The notes under the pieces: model-generated
What the model saw: the letters and a program-made list of their open reading frames with translations, nothing else
Databases searched by the model: none
Told to the model about the DNA's origin: nothing
Assembly: GCA_001507425.1 (NCBI GenBank)
Contig: LMAJ01000003.1
Span: 186,001-250,000 of the forward strand
Length of the DNA: 64,000 bases
Origin: Flavobacteriaceae bacterium CRH
GTDB lineage: Bacteria; Bacteroidota; Bacteroidia; Flavobacteriales; Flavobacteriaceae
Reading direction: 5' to 3'
Shown: positions 49,798-58,523 of the stretch, piece after piece
Numbering within the stretch: position 1 is the first letter of the stretch
Layout of the letters: each line of letters starts with the position of its first letter
Made by a program: the position numbers and the translations under genes

Positions 49798-50349
49798 ATG
49801 AAAAAAATTACTCAATTACTTCTTATTTTACCATTTTTATTATTTTCTTGTTCGTCAGATGATGACAGTTCAGAAAATAACGAAACTAATCCTGAGGCAA
49901 AACCTGAATTTGCGATGACGGCTACAATTAACGGAAAGGAATTTAAAGCAAATAATCCTTATGGAACCAATTTGTATTCTTCAACAAATATCTGGTCTTA
50001 TTATCCTAAGGAAGACTTTGTTATGCTTCAGGGAAGACAAGGTGGCGTTTTTGGTGATCCGGAAATTAATATTTGGTTAAAAAGAACCGATATTAAAGTA
50101 GGAACTTACAAATTTACGATAGATGAAGAGAGTCCGGCAACCCATGCAATAGACCTGACAGATAATTCAAACGAAGAATTTGAAGAAACAAAAGAAGGAT
50201 CTATTACTATAACTGAAGTGAATACCAAAACAAAAGTGGTAAAAGGTAAATTTAATTTCACAACCTATCCAGGTTATGACGAAGTAAATAAAATTAATTT
50301 TACTATCACTAATGGTACATTTAATTATCAATATGAAGATATAAAATAA
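49798..50349 (+). CDS. Small DUF6252-like lipoprotein
   Basis: A 183-aa lipoprotein. The signal MKKITQLLLILPFLLFSCSS ends in a lipid Cys, followed by an SDDDSSEN acidic tag of surface-exported lipoproteins. The mature domain has FAMTATINGKEFKANNPYGT, then DPEINIWLKRTDIKVGTYKF and VVKGKFNFTTYPGYDE, resembling DUF6252. A -7-like TAGTTTTG lies at 49769-49776. It ends in a hairpin shared with ruvC. Confidence 0.75.
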   Translation: MKKITQLLLILPFLLFSCSSDDDSSENNETNPEAKPEFAMTATINGKEFKANNPYGTNLYSSTNIWSYYPKEDFVMLQGRQGGVFGDPEINIWLKRTDIKVGTYKFTIDEESPATHAIDLTDNSNEEFEETKEGSITITEVNTKTKVVKGKFNFTTYPGYDEVNKINFTITNGTFNYQYEDIK

Positions 50350-50371
50350 TAGTCATAAAATTTTTATCCAG

Positions 50372-50401
50372 TAGCCAGATTGATTAATATTAATCTGGCT
50401 A
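50372..50401. terminator. Bidirectional terminator overlapping the ruvC stop codon
   Basis: TAGCCAGATT (50372-50381) and AATCTGGCTA (50392-50401) form a perfect 10-bp stem. The right arm contains the ruvC stop codon on the other strand. Confidence 0.75.
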
Positions 50402-50953
50402 TTTTCGTATCTTATCCTCATTTTGTTTCACAAAAGCATCCCAACCCGTATAGCTTTTTCCTGCAACGATTTTTCCCGAATTAAAAAAATGACAAACTGC
50501 CGCAGCCAAACCATCGGTTGAATCCAGGTTTTTAGGTAATTCTTTTAAACCTAAAAGTTGTTGCAGCATTTTGGCAACCTGTTCTTTACTGGCGTTTCCG
50601 TTTCCTGTAATCGCCATTTTTATCTTTTTTGGTTCATATTCTGTAATAGGAATATCTCTCGAAAGTCCAGCAGCCATTGCCACACCTTGCGCGCGACCAA
50701 GCTTTAACATCGATTGTACGTTTTTACCAAAAAACGGAGCTTCGATCGCAATTTCGTCAGGATGATGCGTTTCGATTAATTCAATCGTACGCTCAAAAAT
50801 GATTTTTAATTTCTGGTAATGATTGTCGTATTTGGACAATTGCAATTCGTTAAGCTGCAAAAACTCCATTTTTTTATTGATGACCTTAATCAATCCAAAA
50901 CCCATAATTGTTGTTCCGGGGTCAATGCCTAATATGATGCGTTCTTTTGTCAT
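50399..50953 (-). CDS. ruvC: Holliday junction resolvase RuvC
   Basis: A 184-aa endonuclease that cleaves Holliday junctions with RuvAB. The first catalytic Asp is in [16 protein letters not shown] (about 8-23), and the Glu in [19 protein letters not shown]. The late acidic residues are in [15 protein letters not shown]. The length matches the family. It is a single minus-strand gene; no ruvA or ruvB is in the window. Confidence 0.95.
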   Translation of the reverse strand: MTKERIILGIDPGTTIMGFGLIKVINKKMEFLQLNELQLSKYDNHYQKLKIIFERTIELIETHHPDEIAIEAPFFGKNVQSMLKLGRAQGVAMAAGLSRDIPITEYEPKKIKMAITGNGNASKEQVAKMLQQLLGLKELPKNLDSTDGLAAAVCHFFNSGKIVAGKSYTGWDAFVKQNEDKIRK

Positions 50954-51095
50954 TATTTATTGTGGGTTACACAGAGTTACGCTAAGTTAGCACAGAGATT
51001 CACAAAAGTATTTCAATCTCTTTGTGGGCCTCCGTGAATTCTTTGCTAATCTTTGCGAAATAGCTTTTTCGCAATAGTTTCCTTTACTTTGCAGC

Positions 51096-52040
51096 ATGAT
51101 TTTAATTCCTCACAAAGCTAAACAATTCCTTGTTCTTCTAGTCAAACTTTTGATTATTGGTGGCGCATTTTATTTTATTTACAACCAATTGGCTAACAAT
51201 GACAAACTCGATTGGCAAAAGTTTATAACCTTGTTTCGTAAAAATCAGTCGGTTTTAGGAATCGGATTTATATTGCTTTTGAGTGTTTTAAACCGTTATT
51301 TCGAAATTTTGAAATGGCAAAACCTCGCTAAAGTAATTCAGGAAATTTCGGTTTATCAGGCGACAAAAGAAGTTTTGGCCGCTTTAACCGCCGGAATTTT
51401 TACACCAAACGGAGTAGGAGAGTATGCTGGAAAAGCATTGTATTACCCAAAAGCTGAAGCCAAAAAAGTGGTTTTTCTCAATTTAATCTGCAACGGAATC
51501 CAAATGATCTTAACGGTTGTTTTTGGCATTTTTGGATTGTTGTATTTTAATGCAAAATTCAATGTTATAACAACAAAAACCGTCGGAATTTTATTTGTAA
51601 TTTTTGTTTTGATTTTTGTGGTTTTCTTCTTTTTGAAAAAAATAAAAGTCAAAGGATATTCCATCGAAAAATTGCTTCATAAAATTAATGGAATTCCGAA
51701 ACCAATTCATAAACGAAACATCTTTTTAGGCACATTGCGTTATGTTGTTTTTTCACATCAATATTATTTTTTGTTTTTAGCTTTTGATGTCCATTTGCCT
51801 TATTTTACATTAATTGCAACAATTGCAGTAGTTTATTTTTTAGCTTCATCATTGCCTACTTTTCAGTTTCTGGATTTTGCTGTAAAAGGTAGCGTTGCGA
51901 TTTATTTCTTCGGAATTCTTGGTGTAAACGAATGGATTGTCGTTTTTATCAGCACTTTGATGTGGTTTTTAAATGTGGTTTTACCGGTTATTTTAGGAAG
52001 TTATTTTGTGTTGAATTTCAAAACTAAGCCAACAACATGA
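51096..52040 (+). CDS. Flippase-like (LPG synthase TM-type) membrane protein
   Basis: A 314-aa inner-membrane protein with about seven hydrophobic segments (first at 10-27). The family signature LTAGIFTPNGVGEYAGKAL is at about 99-117 (AglD/LPG-synthase transmembrane type). Relatives move lipid-linked compounds. The 3' end overlaps the glycosyltransferase gene by 4 bases (ATGA), so the two likely act together on a membrane lipid or polysaccharide precursor. No lysyl-transferase domain is attached. Confidence 0.85.
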   Translation: MILIPHKAKQFLVLLVKLLIIGGAFYFIYNQLANNDKLDWQKFITLFRKNQSVLGIGFILLLSVLNRYFEILKWQNLAKVIQEISVYQATKEVLAALTAGIFTPNGVGEYAGKALYYPKAEAKKVVFLNLICNGIQMILTVVFGIFGLLYFNAKFNVITTKTVGILFVIFVLIFVVFFFLKKIKVKGYSIEKLLHKINGIPKPIHKRNIFLGTLRYVVFSHQYYFLFLAFDVHLPYFTLIATIAVVYFLASSLPTFQFLDFAVKGSVAIYFFGILGVNEWIVVFISTLMWFLNVVLPVILGSYFVLNFKTKPTT

Positions 52041-53140
52041 GTTTTCTTTTGTTTGTCATATTAAGCATTTATATTAGTAGTATTGTCTTGCTTATTTATG
52101 GTTTTACCAAAGTAAAAAAATACCTAAAACCGAATTTAAAACCTCAAACAAGTTTTACGATTATAGTTCCGTTTCGGAATGAAGAAGAAAATTTGCCAAT
52201 GCTTTTGAAGAGTTTTTCAAACTTAAATTATCCAATAGATTTATTTCAGGTTATTTTAGTCGATGATAGTTCAACGCAAAAGTTTCAGGTTTCAGGTTTC
52301 AGGTTTCAGGTTTTAATGGTTGATAATATTCGGGTTTCAAATTCTCCTAAAAAAGATGCTATTTTAACCGCAATGCATCACGTAAAAACCAATTGGGTTA
52401 TTACAACAGATGCAGATTGTATTGTGCCTGAAAACTGGCTTTTAACCTTCGATAATTATATTCAGGAAAATGAAGTTTCGATGTTGGCGGGAGCAGTATC
52501 TTATACATGTAAAAACTCTTTTTTAGATCATTTCCAGCAATTAGATTTAACGAGCTTACAAGGTGCAACAATTGGAAGTTTTGGCTTAAAAAAGGCCTTT
52601 ATGTGCAATGGAGCCAACTTCGCATACACGAAATCGTTATTTGAAAAACTAAACGGATTTCAAGGCAATAATAAAATTGCAAGTGGCGATGATGTCTTTT
52701 TACTGCAAAAAGCAGCAGGATTATTCCTCAATGAAGTTCATTATTTAAAAGCGAAAGAAGCAATTATAATAACAAAACCCACGGAAAATTGGAAGTCGTT
52801 ATTTTATCAAAGAGTGCGTTGGGCAGCCAAAACGAGTTCATACCAAAGCACTTTTGGAAAGGTTTTAGGTTTAATTGTTTTTTTTGGAAATCTGAGTTTT
52901 GTAATAAGTTTTGTGCTTTTTCTTTTCGGAGTTTTCTCTTGGGAATTTTTGCTTCTGTTTGTCTGTTTAAAATTTGCAATTGATTTTATGCTGCTTTATA
53001 GCACAAACCAATTTTTAACACAAACAAGAATTAAATATTTGCTTTTGAGTAGCCTGTTTTACCCTTTTTTCAGTTCTTCAGTAGCGTTATATAGTTTATT
53101 TGGTTCTTATGAATGGAAAGAAAGACGTTTTGGAAAATAA
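52037..53140 (+). CDS. Glycosyltransferase family 2, membrane-associated
   Basis: A 367-aa protein. An N-terminal membrane helix (about 4-22) precedes the GT-A fold: FTIIVPFRNEEENLPMLLKS, Asp in ILVDDSS (73-79) and DADC (125-128), and FYQRVRWAAK near the end of the domain (QxxRW). Two or more C-terminal helices follow. An odd stretch KFQVSGFRFQV (82-92) is encoded by four 'gtttcag' repeats at 52282-52310, the same repeat found between genes (39330-39375), and it replaces the usual loop after VDDSS. Substrate unknown; coupled to the flippase-like gene. Confidence 0.88.
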   Translation: MSFLLFVILSIYISSIVLLIYGFTKVKKYLKPNLKPQTSFTIIVPFRNEEENLPMLLKSFSNLNYPIDLFQVILVDDSSTQKFQVSGFRFQVLMVDNIRVSNSPKKDAILTAMHHVKTNWVITTDADCIVPENWLLTFDNYIQENEVSMLAGAVSYTCKNSFLDHFQQLDLTSLQGATIGSFGLKKAFMCNGANFAYTKSLFEKLNGFQGNNKIASGDDVFLLQKAAGLFLNEVHYLKAKEAIIITKPTENWKSLFYQRVRWAAKTSSYQSTFGKVLGLIVFFGNLSFVISFVLFLFGVFSWEFLLLFVCLKFAIDFMLLYSTNQFLTQTRIKYLLLSSLFYPFFSSSVALYSLFGSYEWKERRFGK

Positions 53141-53179
53141 AGCCTTAACGGCTTTAAAATTCTAAATAAAATGAAGTTT

Positions 53180-53214
53180 AATTAAATGAACTTATATTAC
53201 TGATATGGTGAGAA
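53180..53214. repeat. Solo copy of the 'atataacttatatgg' repeat
   Basis: AAATGAACTTATATTACTGA then TATGGTGAG matches one arm of the elements at 4380-4525 and 61155-61223. It separates two convergent genes. Confidence 0.55.
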
Positions 53215-53218
53215 AATA

Positions 53219-53704
53219 TTATTTCTTGTCTTTTCCCTTGATAATAACAGGTAAAATAAACTGAGTTTTTACCGGCACACCGCGTTTTATGGCAGGATTT
53301 ACTTTTGGAAAATCGACCAGGCGCGCACGTAGAACGCTATCTACTTTGATGGTATCATAAGCTACAGAATCTTTAAGAAATTGTGGTTCGAATTTCATTG
53401 TAGCATTAGGAAATACGGTTACTTTAACAGCGATTGTATCAAGTTCCGGATACATAACAGTTAAACTGTCGATGTCTAACTTATCCTGAATAAGTTTTGC
53501 CATTACTTCAAAAAAGCATTTTTGGCGTTGTTTTTTATCACTGATTTTTTCGCAATCAACTACAGACGGATATTCGTCAACCTCTTTCCAATTGATAGAT
53601 TTAAGTTCTTTTTGAAGTAATTCTTTTTCAGACGGAACCTGCTTCTCAAAATATTGACAAGAATTAAAAAATAAAAAAACTAGAAAAAAGGGAAACTGCT
53701 TCAA
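53219..53704 (-). CDS. Putative lipoprotein with TonB-like C-terminus
   Basis: A 161-aa protein: short signal MKQFPFFLVFLFFNSC with a possible lipid Cys16, then charged QYFEKQVPSEKELLQKELKS and a cysteine-containing segment, VDCEKISDKKQRQKCFFEVM. The C-terminal part (LRARLVDFPKVNPAIKRGVP, VKTQFILPVIIKG) resembles the conserved end of TonB-type domains. It is not a full TonB because no long periplasmic span is present. It lies 41 bases from the neighbouring signal-peptide gene and is probably co-transcribed with it. Confidence 0.6.
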   Translation of the reverse strand: MKQFPFFLVFLFFNSCQYFEKQVPSEKELLQKELKSINWKEVDEYPSVVDCEKISDKKQRQKCFFEVMAKLIQDKLDIDSLTVMYPELDTIAVKVTVFPNATMKFEPQFLKDSVAYDTIKVDSVLRARLVDFPKVNPAIKRGVPVKTQFILPVIIKGKDKK

Positions 53705-53745
53705 GATTGTGATACTATTTAGGGCTGATTATTGTAAAAATACGA

Positions 53746-54129
53746 TTATTTTTTTTGGCTTTGCTTGTATTGTAGATATTCTTCATAGTTTTCAGAAAGC
53801 CATTTCTCTTTGTTTTTCGCAGCAACTTCTTTTTGATCAGGATATAACTTAGCCAAACGATCTGAGAAAGTAGCAATTTGTACCGTATAATTATAAAACT
53901 CAGTTTTGCTTAAAATGATATCAGGGTTGTTTTTACGAGAAAAATATTCAAAAAAAAGAACATCAAATTCCTTCATTGTGAAGTTTAATACTTTTTTCTT
54001 ATTACTTTTATAAATACTGTCCTGTAGCAATTGGTCGCTCACAGACAGTTTTTTGGTTTGTGCACAAGTATGAGTATTGGTCGAAAAGATCAAATAACAA
54101 ATAAATATTAATTTAAAAACGCTTTTCAT
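53746..54129 (-). CDS. Hypothetical exported protein
   Basis: A 127-aa protein with signal peptide MKSVFKLIFICYLIFSTNTH (cleavage perhaps at CAQ). The mature domain is mostly helical (KLSVSDQLLQDSIYKSNKKK ... VQIATFSDRLAKLYPDQKE) and ends EEYLQYKQSQKK. The family is not recognised. The ATG at 54129 is 47 bases from the divergent DUF456 start, so the two share a short promoter region. Downstream lies the TonB-like-tail lipoprotein. Confidence 0.6.
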   Translation of the reverse strand: MKSVFKLIFICYLIFSTNTHTCAQTKKLSVSDQLLQDSIYKSNKKKVLNFTMKEFDVLFFEYFSRKNNPDIILSKTEFYNYTVQIATFSDRLAKLYPDQKEVAAKNKEKWLSENYEEYLQYKQSQKK

Positions 54130-54176
54130 TGTCTAATTTTTCTGACGATTCAATAAGCAAATTTACAAAAAAATAT

Positions 54177-54677
54177 ATGGATTCACTATTGTTAACACTT
54201 GGTTTTATATGCATGATTGTTGGCGTTTTTGGTAGTTTTTTGCCTGTTTTGCCCGGTTTAACAAGTTGCTGGGTTGGGCTCTTGTTATTATACCTGACAA
54301 AGGCTGTAGAAAATAATTATTGGGTTTTAGGTATTACGTTAGTAATCACAATAATAATTACGATTCTCGATTATGTAATTCCGGCACACGGAACAAAAAA
54401 ATTTGGTGGCAGTTCATACGGAATCTGGGGAACAAATATTGGTTTAATCGTTGGTATTTTTGCACCAATACCTTTTGGAGTAATTATTGGGCCGTTTGTG
54501 GGGGCTTTTGTGGGAGAAATGATTTACGATTCTAAAAATCATACCCGTGCAATAAAAGCGGCTACCGGTTCGTTACTAGGTTTTTTGGCTTCCAGCTTCA
54601 TTAATTTCATGTTTTGCATAGTTTTTCTTGGAATTTTCTTAACTATTGTCTGGCAAAACAGAATTTTATTGTTTTAA
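54177..54677 (+). CDS. DUF456 membrane protein
   Basis: A 166-aa inner-membrane protein with DUF456 hallmarks: MIVGVFGSFLPVLPGLTSCW near the start, DYVIPAHGTKKFGGSSYGIW, then FAPIPFGVIIGPFVGAFVGE in the middle. The function is unknown. I chose the ATG at 54177 because the upstream ATG at 54129 is the divergent gene's start region, and its extra residues (MSNFSDDSISKFTKKY) do not belong to the family. A 280-base gap without a gene follows. Confidence 0.88.
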   Translation: MDSLLLTLGFICMIVGVFGSFLPVLPGLTSCWVGLLLLYLTKAVENNYWVLGITLVITIIITILDYVIPAHGTKKFGGSSYGIWGTNIGLIVGIFAPIPFGVIIGPFVGAFVGEMIYDSKNHTRAIKAATGSLLGFLASSFINFMFCIVFLGIFLTIVWQNRILLF

Positions 54678-54957
54678 GCAATACAGATATGTTAATATTT
54701 TTCTTATATTTTGATTTTTTTTGAAAAAATAACAGTTTTTTAAAATATTTTTTTTATCTTATTTTGATAACGAAAGTGTTATGTTTATTGGGTCTTGAAT
54801 ATTTCTATGCTGGAAATGGTCAAAATTGCCCCGTAAGTTTTTAACTTAATTTTTGGAAATGTTAAAATATTTTATATTTTTATCCTGATAAACGACAAAA
54901 AGCCCCACTTAGTCGATTATTTTGAATGGATTTAAATAAATTTTAAAACTATAACAT

Positions 54958-55554
54958 ATGACTCCTAACCTACAAATTGAACTTAGACGTTTTATTTCTT
55001 CTAATGTTGTTTCAAAATTAAATAAATTTTATTTCGAAAATGATGCTCTGTTAATTAAAGGAATCGATGTCTCGATTGGTACCGTTTTAATGGGCTTGTA
55101 TAATAAAGCAGAGGAGTCGGGCTTTTATAAAAACATTATTTCACTTATAGAAGATGATTCTACATTTTACGGAGAAGTAGACTTTACTTCAGGAAGAATT
55201 TTATCTGTAGATGATTGTTACCGTATCGAAGGAAACGAGTTATTAAAAGAAATCTTCAGTAACAAAAAAGGAAGAATTTCTGAAATGATTTCAAACGAAG
55301 TCGGAATCAAAAGCGAAACAGCAAGAGAAATACTTAATTTTTCAGCACTACTAGTTGTTTCATATCTTAAAAACAATACCCAGTTATTAAAAAGTTTAAA
55401 GCTATTGTTAGAAGAGCAAAAGCGAGATATCCTTAACAGTATTCAGCCTGGAATCAAAATTATACTTGGATTTTCATGTCACGAAACAGTTGAAGATAAA
55501 AACCAGGCCATGGGCAGATCTGTTTTTACACTTTTCGGACATAACTTTTTTTAG
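54958..55554 (+). CDS. DUF937 domain protein
   Basis: A 198-aa protein. It has the DUF937 pattern of ALLIKGIDVSIGTVLMGLYN, IISLIEDDSTFYGEVDFTSG and the late LLKEIFSNKKGRISEMISNE, followed by SETAREILNFSALLVVSYLK. The family is found in cytosolic and membrane-associated proteins of unknown role. It is a single gene with a weak hairpin after the stop (55578-55612). The 54678-54957 stretch before it has no gene, only A+T-rich DNA. Confidence 0.85.
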   Translation: MTPNLQIELRRFISSNVVSKLNKFYFENDALLIKGIDVSIGTVLMGLYNKAEESGFYKNIISLIEDDSTFYGEVDFTSGRILSVDDCYRIEGNELLKEIFSNKKGRISEMISNEVGIKSETAREILNFSALLVVSYLKNNTQLLKSLKLLLEEQKRDILNSIQPGIKIILGFSCHETVEDKNQAMGRSVFTLFGHNFF

Positions 55555-55577
55555 TATTCCATATTTTTTAAAATAAA

Positions 55578-55612
55578 AAAATCCCATTTTACAAAAGTAA
55601 AACAGGATTTAT
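55578..55612. terminator. Bidirectional terminator
   Basis: AAATCCCATTTTAC and GTAAAACAGGATTT form a stem with a mismatch, bounded by A and T runs, between convergent genes. Confidence 0.65.
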
Positions 55613-55632
55613 ATTGCTTAATTTGAAGCGTT

Positions 55633-56541
55633 CTAAACGTTTTTCAAATTGATAACTTCTTGTTCGGTCAAAAAGCGCCAGTTACCTCTTGGTAAATTCT
55701 TTTTGGTTAAACCAGCAAAAGATACACGATCGATACGCAGAACATCATAGCTAAAGTGTTCAAATATAGCACGAACTACTTTTACATTTGATGAACGCAG
55801 TTTTAGGCCAATTTCGCTTTTAGGTTCATTATCAATATAACTAACTTCTTCAACAAACACGCGGTGCCCGTCAAGAACTAAACCTTTACTGATTTTTTCT
55901 AAATCCTCATATTTCAAGTTTTTATCTAAAGAAACCTGATAAATTTTAGATGATTTCTGGCTCGGTAAAGTAAATTTACGAATCATATCAGTATCGTTTG
56001 TAAACAACAACAAACCAGTTGTGTTTTTATCCATTCTTCCAATTGCAGCAATTTTTGCATTGGTAGAACCACGAACCAATTCTAAAACATTGCGGTATTC
56101 CTGACCTTCGTCAAGAGCCGTTGTAAAGTTTTTAGGTTTGTTCAACAAGATGTATTCTTTCTTTTCAGGAGTCAAAGTAACACCGTCAAAATTCACAACA
56201 TCATTTAATTTTACTAAATAACCCATTTCAGTAACCGGAACGCCATTTACTTTTACGTTACCAGACTGAATGTATATATCGGCATCACGACGAGAACAAA
56301 CCCCAGAATTAGAGATGTATTTGTTCAAACGAATTTCGTCAGATGCTTTTTGTCTTTTTGGAGCCTGATTCTGTTTTTTAATTTTTTCTGCCTTTTCTTC
56401 TTCAGCAGCCTTAACAGCAGGTTTCACTTTTTTTGGCCCTTGAGCGCGCTTCGCCATGGCAGGTTTTGGCTTGTTAGAGTTTGGCCTAGAGCTATTTGGT
56501 CTAGAACCACCACCTTTATTGTTGCCTTCCTTTTTGTTCAT
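55633..56541 (-). CDS. RsuA/RluB-family pseudouridine synthase
   Basis: A 302-aa enzyme that isomerises a uridine in rRNA. A disordered, Lys/Asn/Pro-rich leader occupies residues 1-67, an S4 RNA-binding domain lies at about 70-115 (RLNKYISNSGVCSRRDADIY), and the catalytic domain includes Asp171 in AAIGRMDKNTTGLLLFTNDT. It resembles RluB more than RsuA by the length of the leader; the target base cannot be told. It is the last gene of the long minus-strand run that begins with mvaD, separated from the UbiA gene by a 307-base gap with repeats. Confidence 0.9.
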   Translation of the reverse strand: MNKKEGNNKGGGSRPNSSRPNSNKPKPAMAKRAQGPKKVKPAVKAAEEEKAEKIKKQNQAPKRQKASDEIRLNKYISNSGVCSRRDADIYIQSGNVKVNGVPVTEMGYLVKLNDVVNFDGVTLTPEKKEYILLNKPKNFTTALDEGQEYRNVLELVRGSTNAKIAAIGRMDKNTTGLLLFTNDTDMIRKFTLPSQKSSKIYQVSLDKNLKYEDLEKISKGLVLDGHRVFVEEVSYIDNEPKSEIGLKLRSSNVKVVRAIFEHFSYDVLRIDRVSFAGLTKKNLPRGNWRFLTEQEVINLKNV

Positions 56542-56848
56542 AAATTCTGTAATTTGTGCAAAGATAGTTTATTCTTGCTAAATAATCCTAAGTTCAATGT
56601 TCTTAGATTAATAGCTATAAAATTTAAGAGTTGCAGGAGCATCACAATTGGCTTTTTTTTTGGCATGGTTTCCCGCTTTCGGCTATATCTTGTTCCGTAA
56701 ACTACACAAGGATACCGCCTCTATCGGGGCTAAATTTAAACAATAGGCTTTTTTTAAACATTTAGAAGAAAGGCATTTCGCAAAGATTCAAAAAGTTAGC
56801 ACAGAATTACACAAAGCTTTTTAAATAAATCGCTGTGGTATTATTTAT
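56542..56848. repeat. Gene-free gap with a dispersed repeat
   Basis: The element at 56668-56732 reads GTTTCCCGCTTTCGGCTATA ... CTCTATCGGGGCTAA, the same outline as the copy at 5687. GCATTTCGCAAAGATTC near 56771 matches the 'tttgcgaaa' part of the 51000-51060 block. Nothing here looks like a gene. Confidence 0.6.
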
Positions 56849-57805
56849 TTAAAATCGGGAAAGCAAATTCTTCCCGTGCCATAAAACACTCGGATTGATT
56901 AACACAATGCAAAAAACACCGGAAACAATCAGAAACTTCAACACATTATGCAGGAGTAAATATTGTTCTTTTGAATTCGATTTCCAGAGATAAAGCAAGA
57001 AAAATAAAAGTGCAATAAAACAGGCATAAAAGTAAATGTCCATATATCCAACATCGTAAATGTTGATTAAAACATAAACCGGAATTATGGTCATAAAGAT
57101 TAAAACGGTAATAATTTGTTTTGAAACCGTTTCGTTATATAATATCGGAATTGTTTGGTAATCGCTTGCCAAATCTCCTTTCAAATTTTCAAGATCTTTT
57201 ATCATTTCGCGAATCAGCAAAAGCAAAAACAAAAACATGGCGTGCGCTGAAATCACTGCAAAATGGTTCATATGATTTTCTATTTCTTCGAATAAAATCT
57301 TATTATAGAAATACAATAAAATAGCAAAAAACGGAACAACAGCCAATAAAGCCGATGTCAGGTTACCAATTATAGCATATTTTTTTATTTTATGAGAATA
57401 AAACCAAATCAGAAAAATATAAGCCGAAAAAAATAGAAAAGCGCGCCAGGAAACAATCAAAGCCATTAAAACGGCTAAAAAATTCAGACTAAAATAAACC
57501 GATAGTTTTGTTTTCTGGCTCACCAAACGATCCAGCATCGATTTGTTTGGCCTATTGATTAAATCTTTCTGGCTGTCGTAAAAATTATTGATAATATAAC
57601 CCGAAGCAATTGTAACAGCCGAAGCAAAAACAATCAAAAATAAATTAAAATCCAATAAAATGTCAAGTGCTCTTTTTTCTGGAGCCAATATAAATATGGC
57701 TGATAAATATTGTGCCAAAACAATAATCGGAATGTTGTAACCTCTTACCACAGAGAACAAACTAACAATTTTCATTACTAAAAGTCTGTGCTGTCTGCTT
57801 AACAT
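56849..57805 (-). CDS. UbiA-family prenyltransferase (geranylgeranylglycerol-phosphate type)
   Basis: A 318-aa inner-membrane protein with about eight helices. The first aspartate-rich motif is NNFYDSQKDLINRP (73-86), and the second (DLENLKGDLASD) lies near 210. It transfers a polyprenyl group to an acceptor such as glycerol phosphate, a quinone head or a haem. The geranylgeranylglycerol-phosphate assignment follows the usual annotation for flavobacterial relatives and is tentative. It lies downstream of the mevalonate genes, which supply its prenyl diphosphate, an attractive functional link. Confidence 0.8.
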   Translation of the reverse strand: MLSRQHRLLVMKIVSLFSVVRGYNIPIIVLAQYLSAIFILAPEKRALDILLDFNLFLIVFASAVTIASGYIINNFYDSQKDLINRPNKSMLDRLVSQKTKLSVYFSLNFLAVLMALIVSWRAFLFFSAYIFLIWFYSHKIKKYAIIGNLTSALLAVVPFFAILLYFYNKILFEEIENHMNHFAVISAHAMFLFLLLLIREMIKDLENLKGDLASDYQTIPILYNETVSKQIITVLIFMTIIPVYVLINIYDVGYMDIYFYACFIALLFFLLYLWKSNSKEQYLLLHNVLKFLIVSGVFCIVLINPSVLWHGKNLLSRF

Positions 57806-57868
57806 TTTTAATTTAAGTTTTTGGATTTAGGTCTAATTTATGATTTTTTTACTGAAGGAACAGAAGGA

Positions 57869-58459
57869 TCAAAGTTTATTTTTCAATAATGCAGCAGAAC
57901 CGTAACCCAGTTTTCTTATACAAGCTAAAGCTTCTTTTTGAGAAATTTCAAGCTCTTTTATGTCTTTTTTATCTACAAAACAAACAGATCCGCTCCAGGG
58001 ATTTGGCGCATCCGGAATAAAAACCGAAAAATTGTTTTCGTTTATCTGTTCTATTAAAAAAGCAAATTGCCAACCAGCATCTGTAGGTACCAGAACCACT
58101 TTTAATTCTTCATTAGATTCAAAACCCACTATGTTTTCGTTCATCTTTTTCATAAAAGAATAACCAGGCACAAAGCTTAATATTCCATCTTCTAATTTTT
58201 GTATTAACTTTTGTGCTTTTGCTTTTCTGGCAAGTAAACCGGCTAGCAAACAAATGATAATTATAATGAATATACCAATAAGTTCCTGAAGAGCCAACCC
58301 TAAAATTTTAACTCTTGGTAAATGACTAACAAGCGGAAGTGTAACTTTCTGAACAATATTATATCCCTTTTCTAAAAGAACAATCAGTAAAATTAAAGGG
58401 GCTAAAAAAAATATTCCTCCCAAAAAAGTTGCTTTGATGATTTTCAGAATATTTTTCAT
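57869..58459 (-). CDS. DUF502 membrane protein
   Basis: A 196-aa inner-membrane protein with two helices (about 12-30 and 57-78), then a soluble domain with EDGILSFVPGYSFMKKMNEN, the ELKVVLVPTDAGWQFAFLIE strand and SVFIPDAPNPWSGSVCFVDK. This is the DUF502 layout. The role is unknown. It is in line between the GHMP kinase and UbiA genes (gaps of 64 and 63 bases), so co-transcription is likely. Confidence 0.88.
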   Translation of the reverse strand: MKNILKIIKATFLGGIFFLAPLILLIVLLEKGYNIVQKVTLPLVSHLPRVKILGLALQELIGIFIIIIICLLAGLLARKAKAQKLIQKLEDGILSFVPGYSFMKKMNENIVGFESNEELKVVLVPTDAGWQFAFLIEQINENNFSVFIPDAPNPWSGSVCFVDKKDIKELEISQKEALACIRKLGYGSAALLKNKL

Positions 58460-58523
58460 ATAAATAACTTTTTGAGTAATGATTTTCAGCGAACTGAAAG
58501 CTCTGCCTTAAAGATATTTATTA

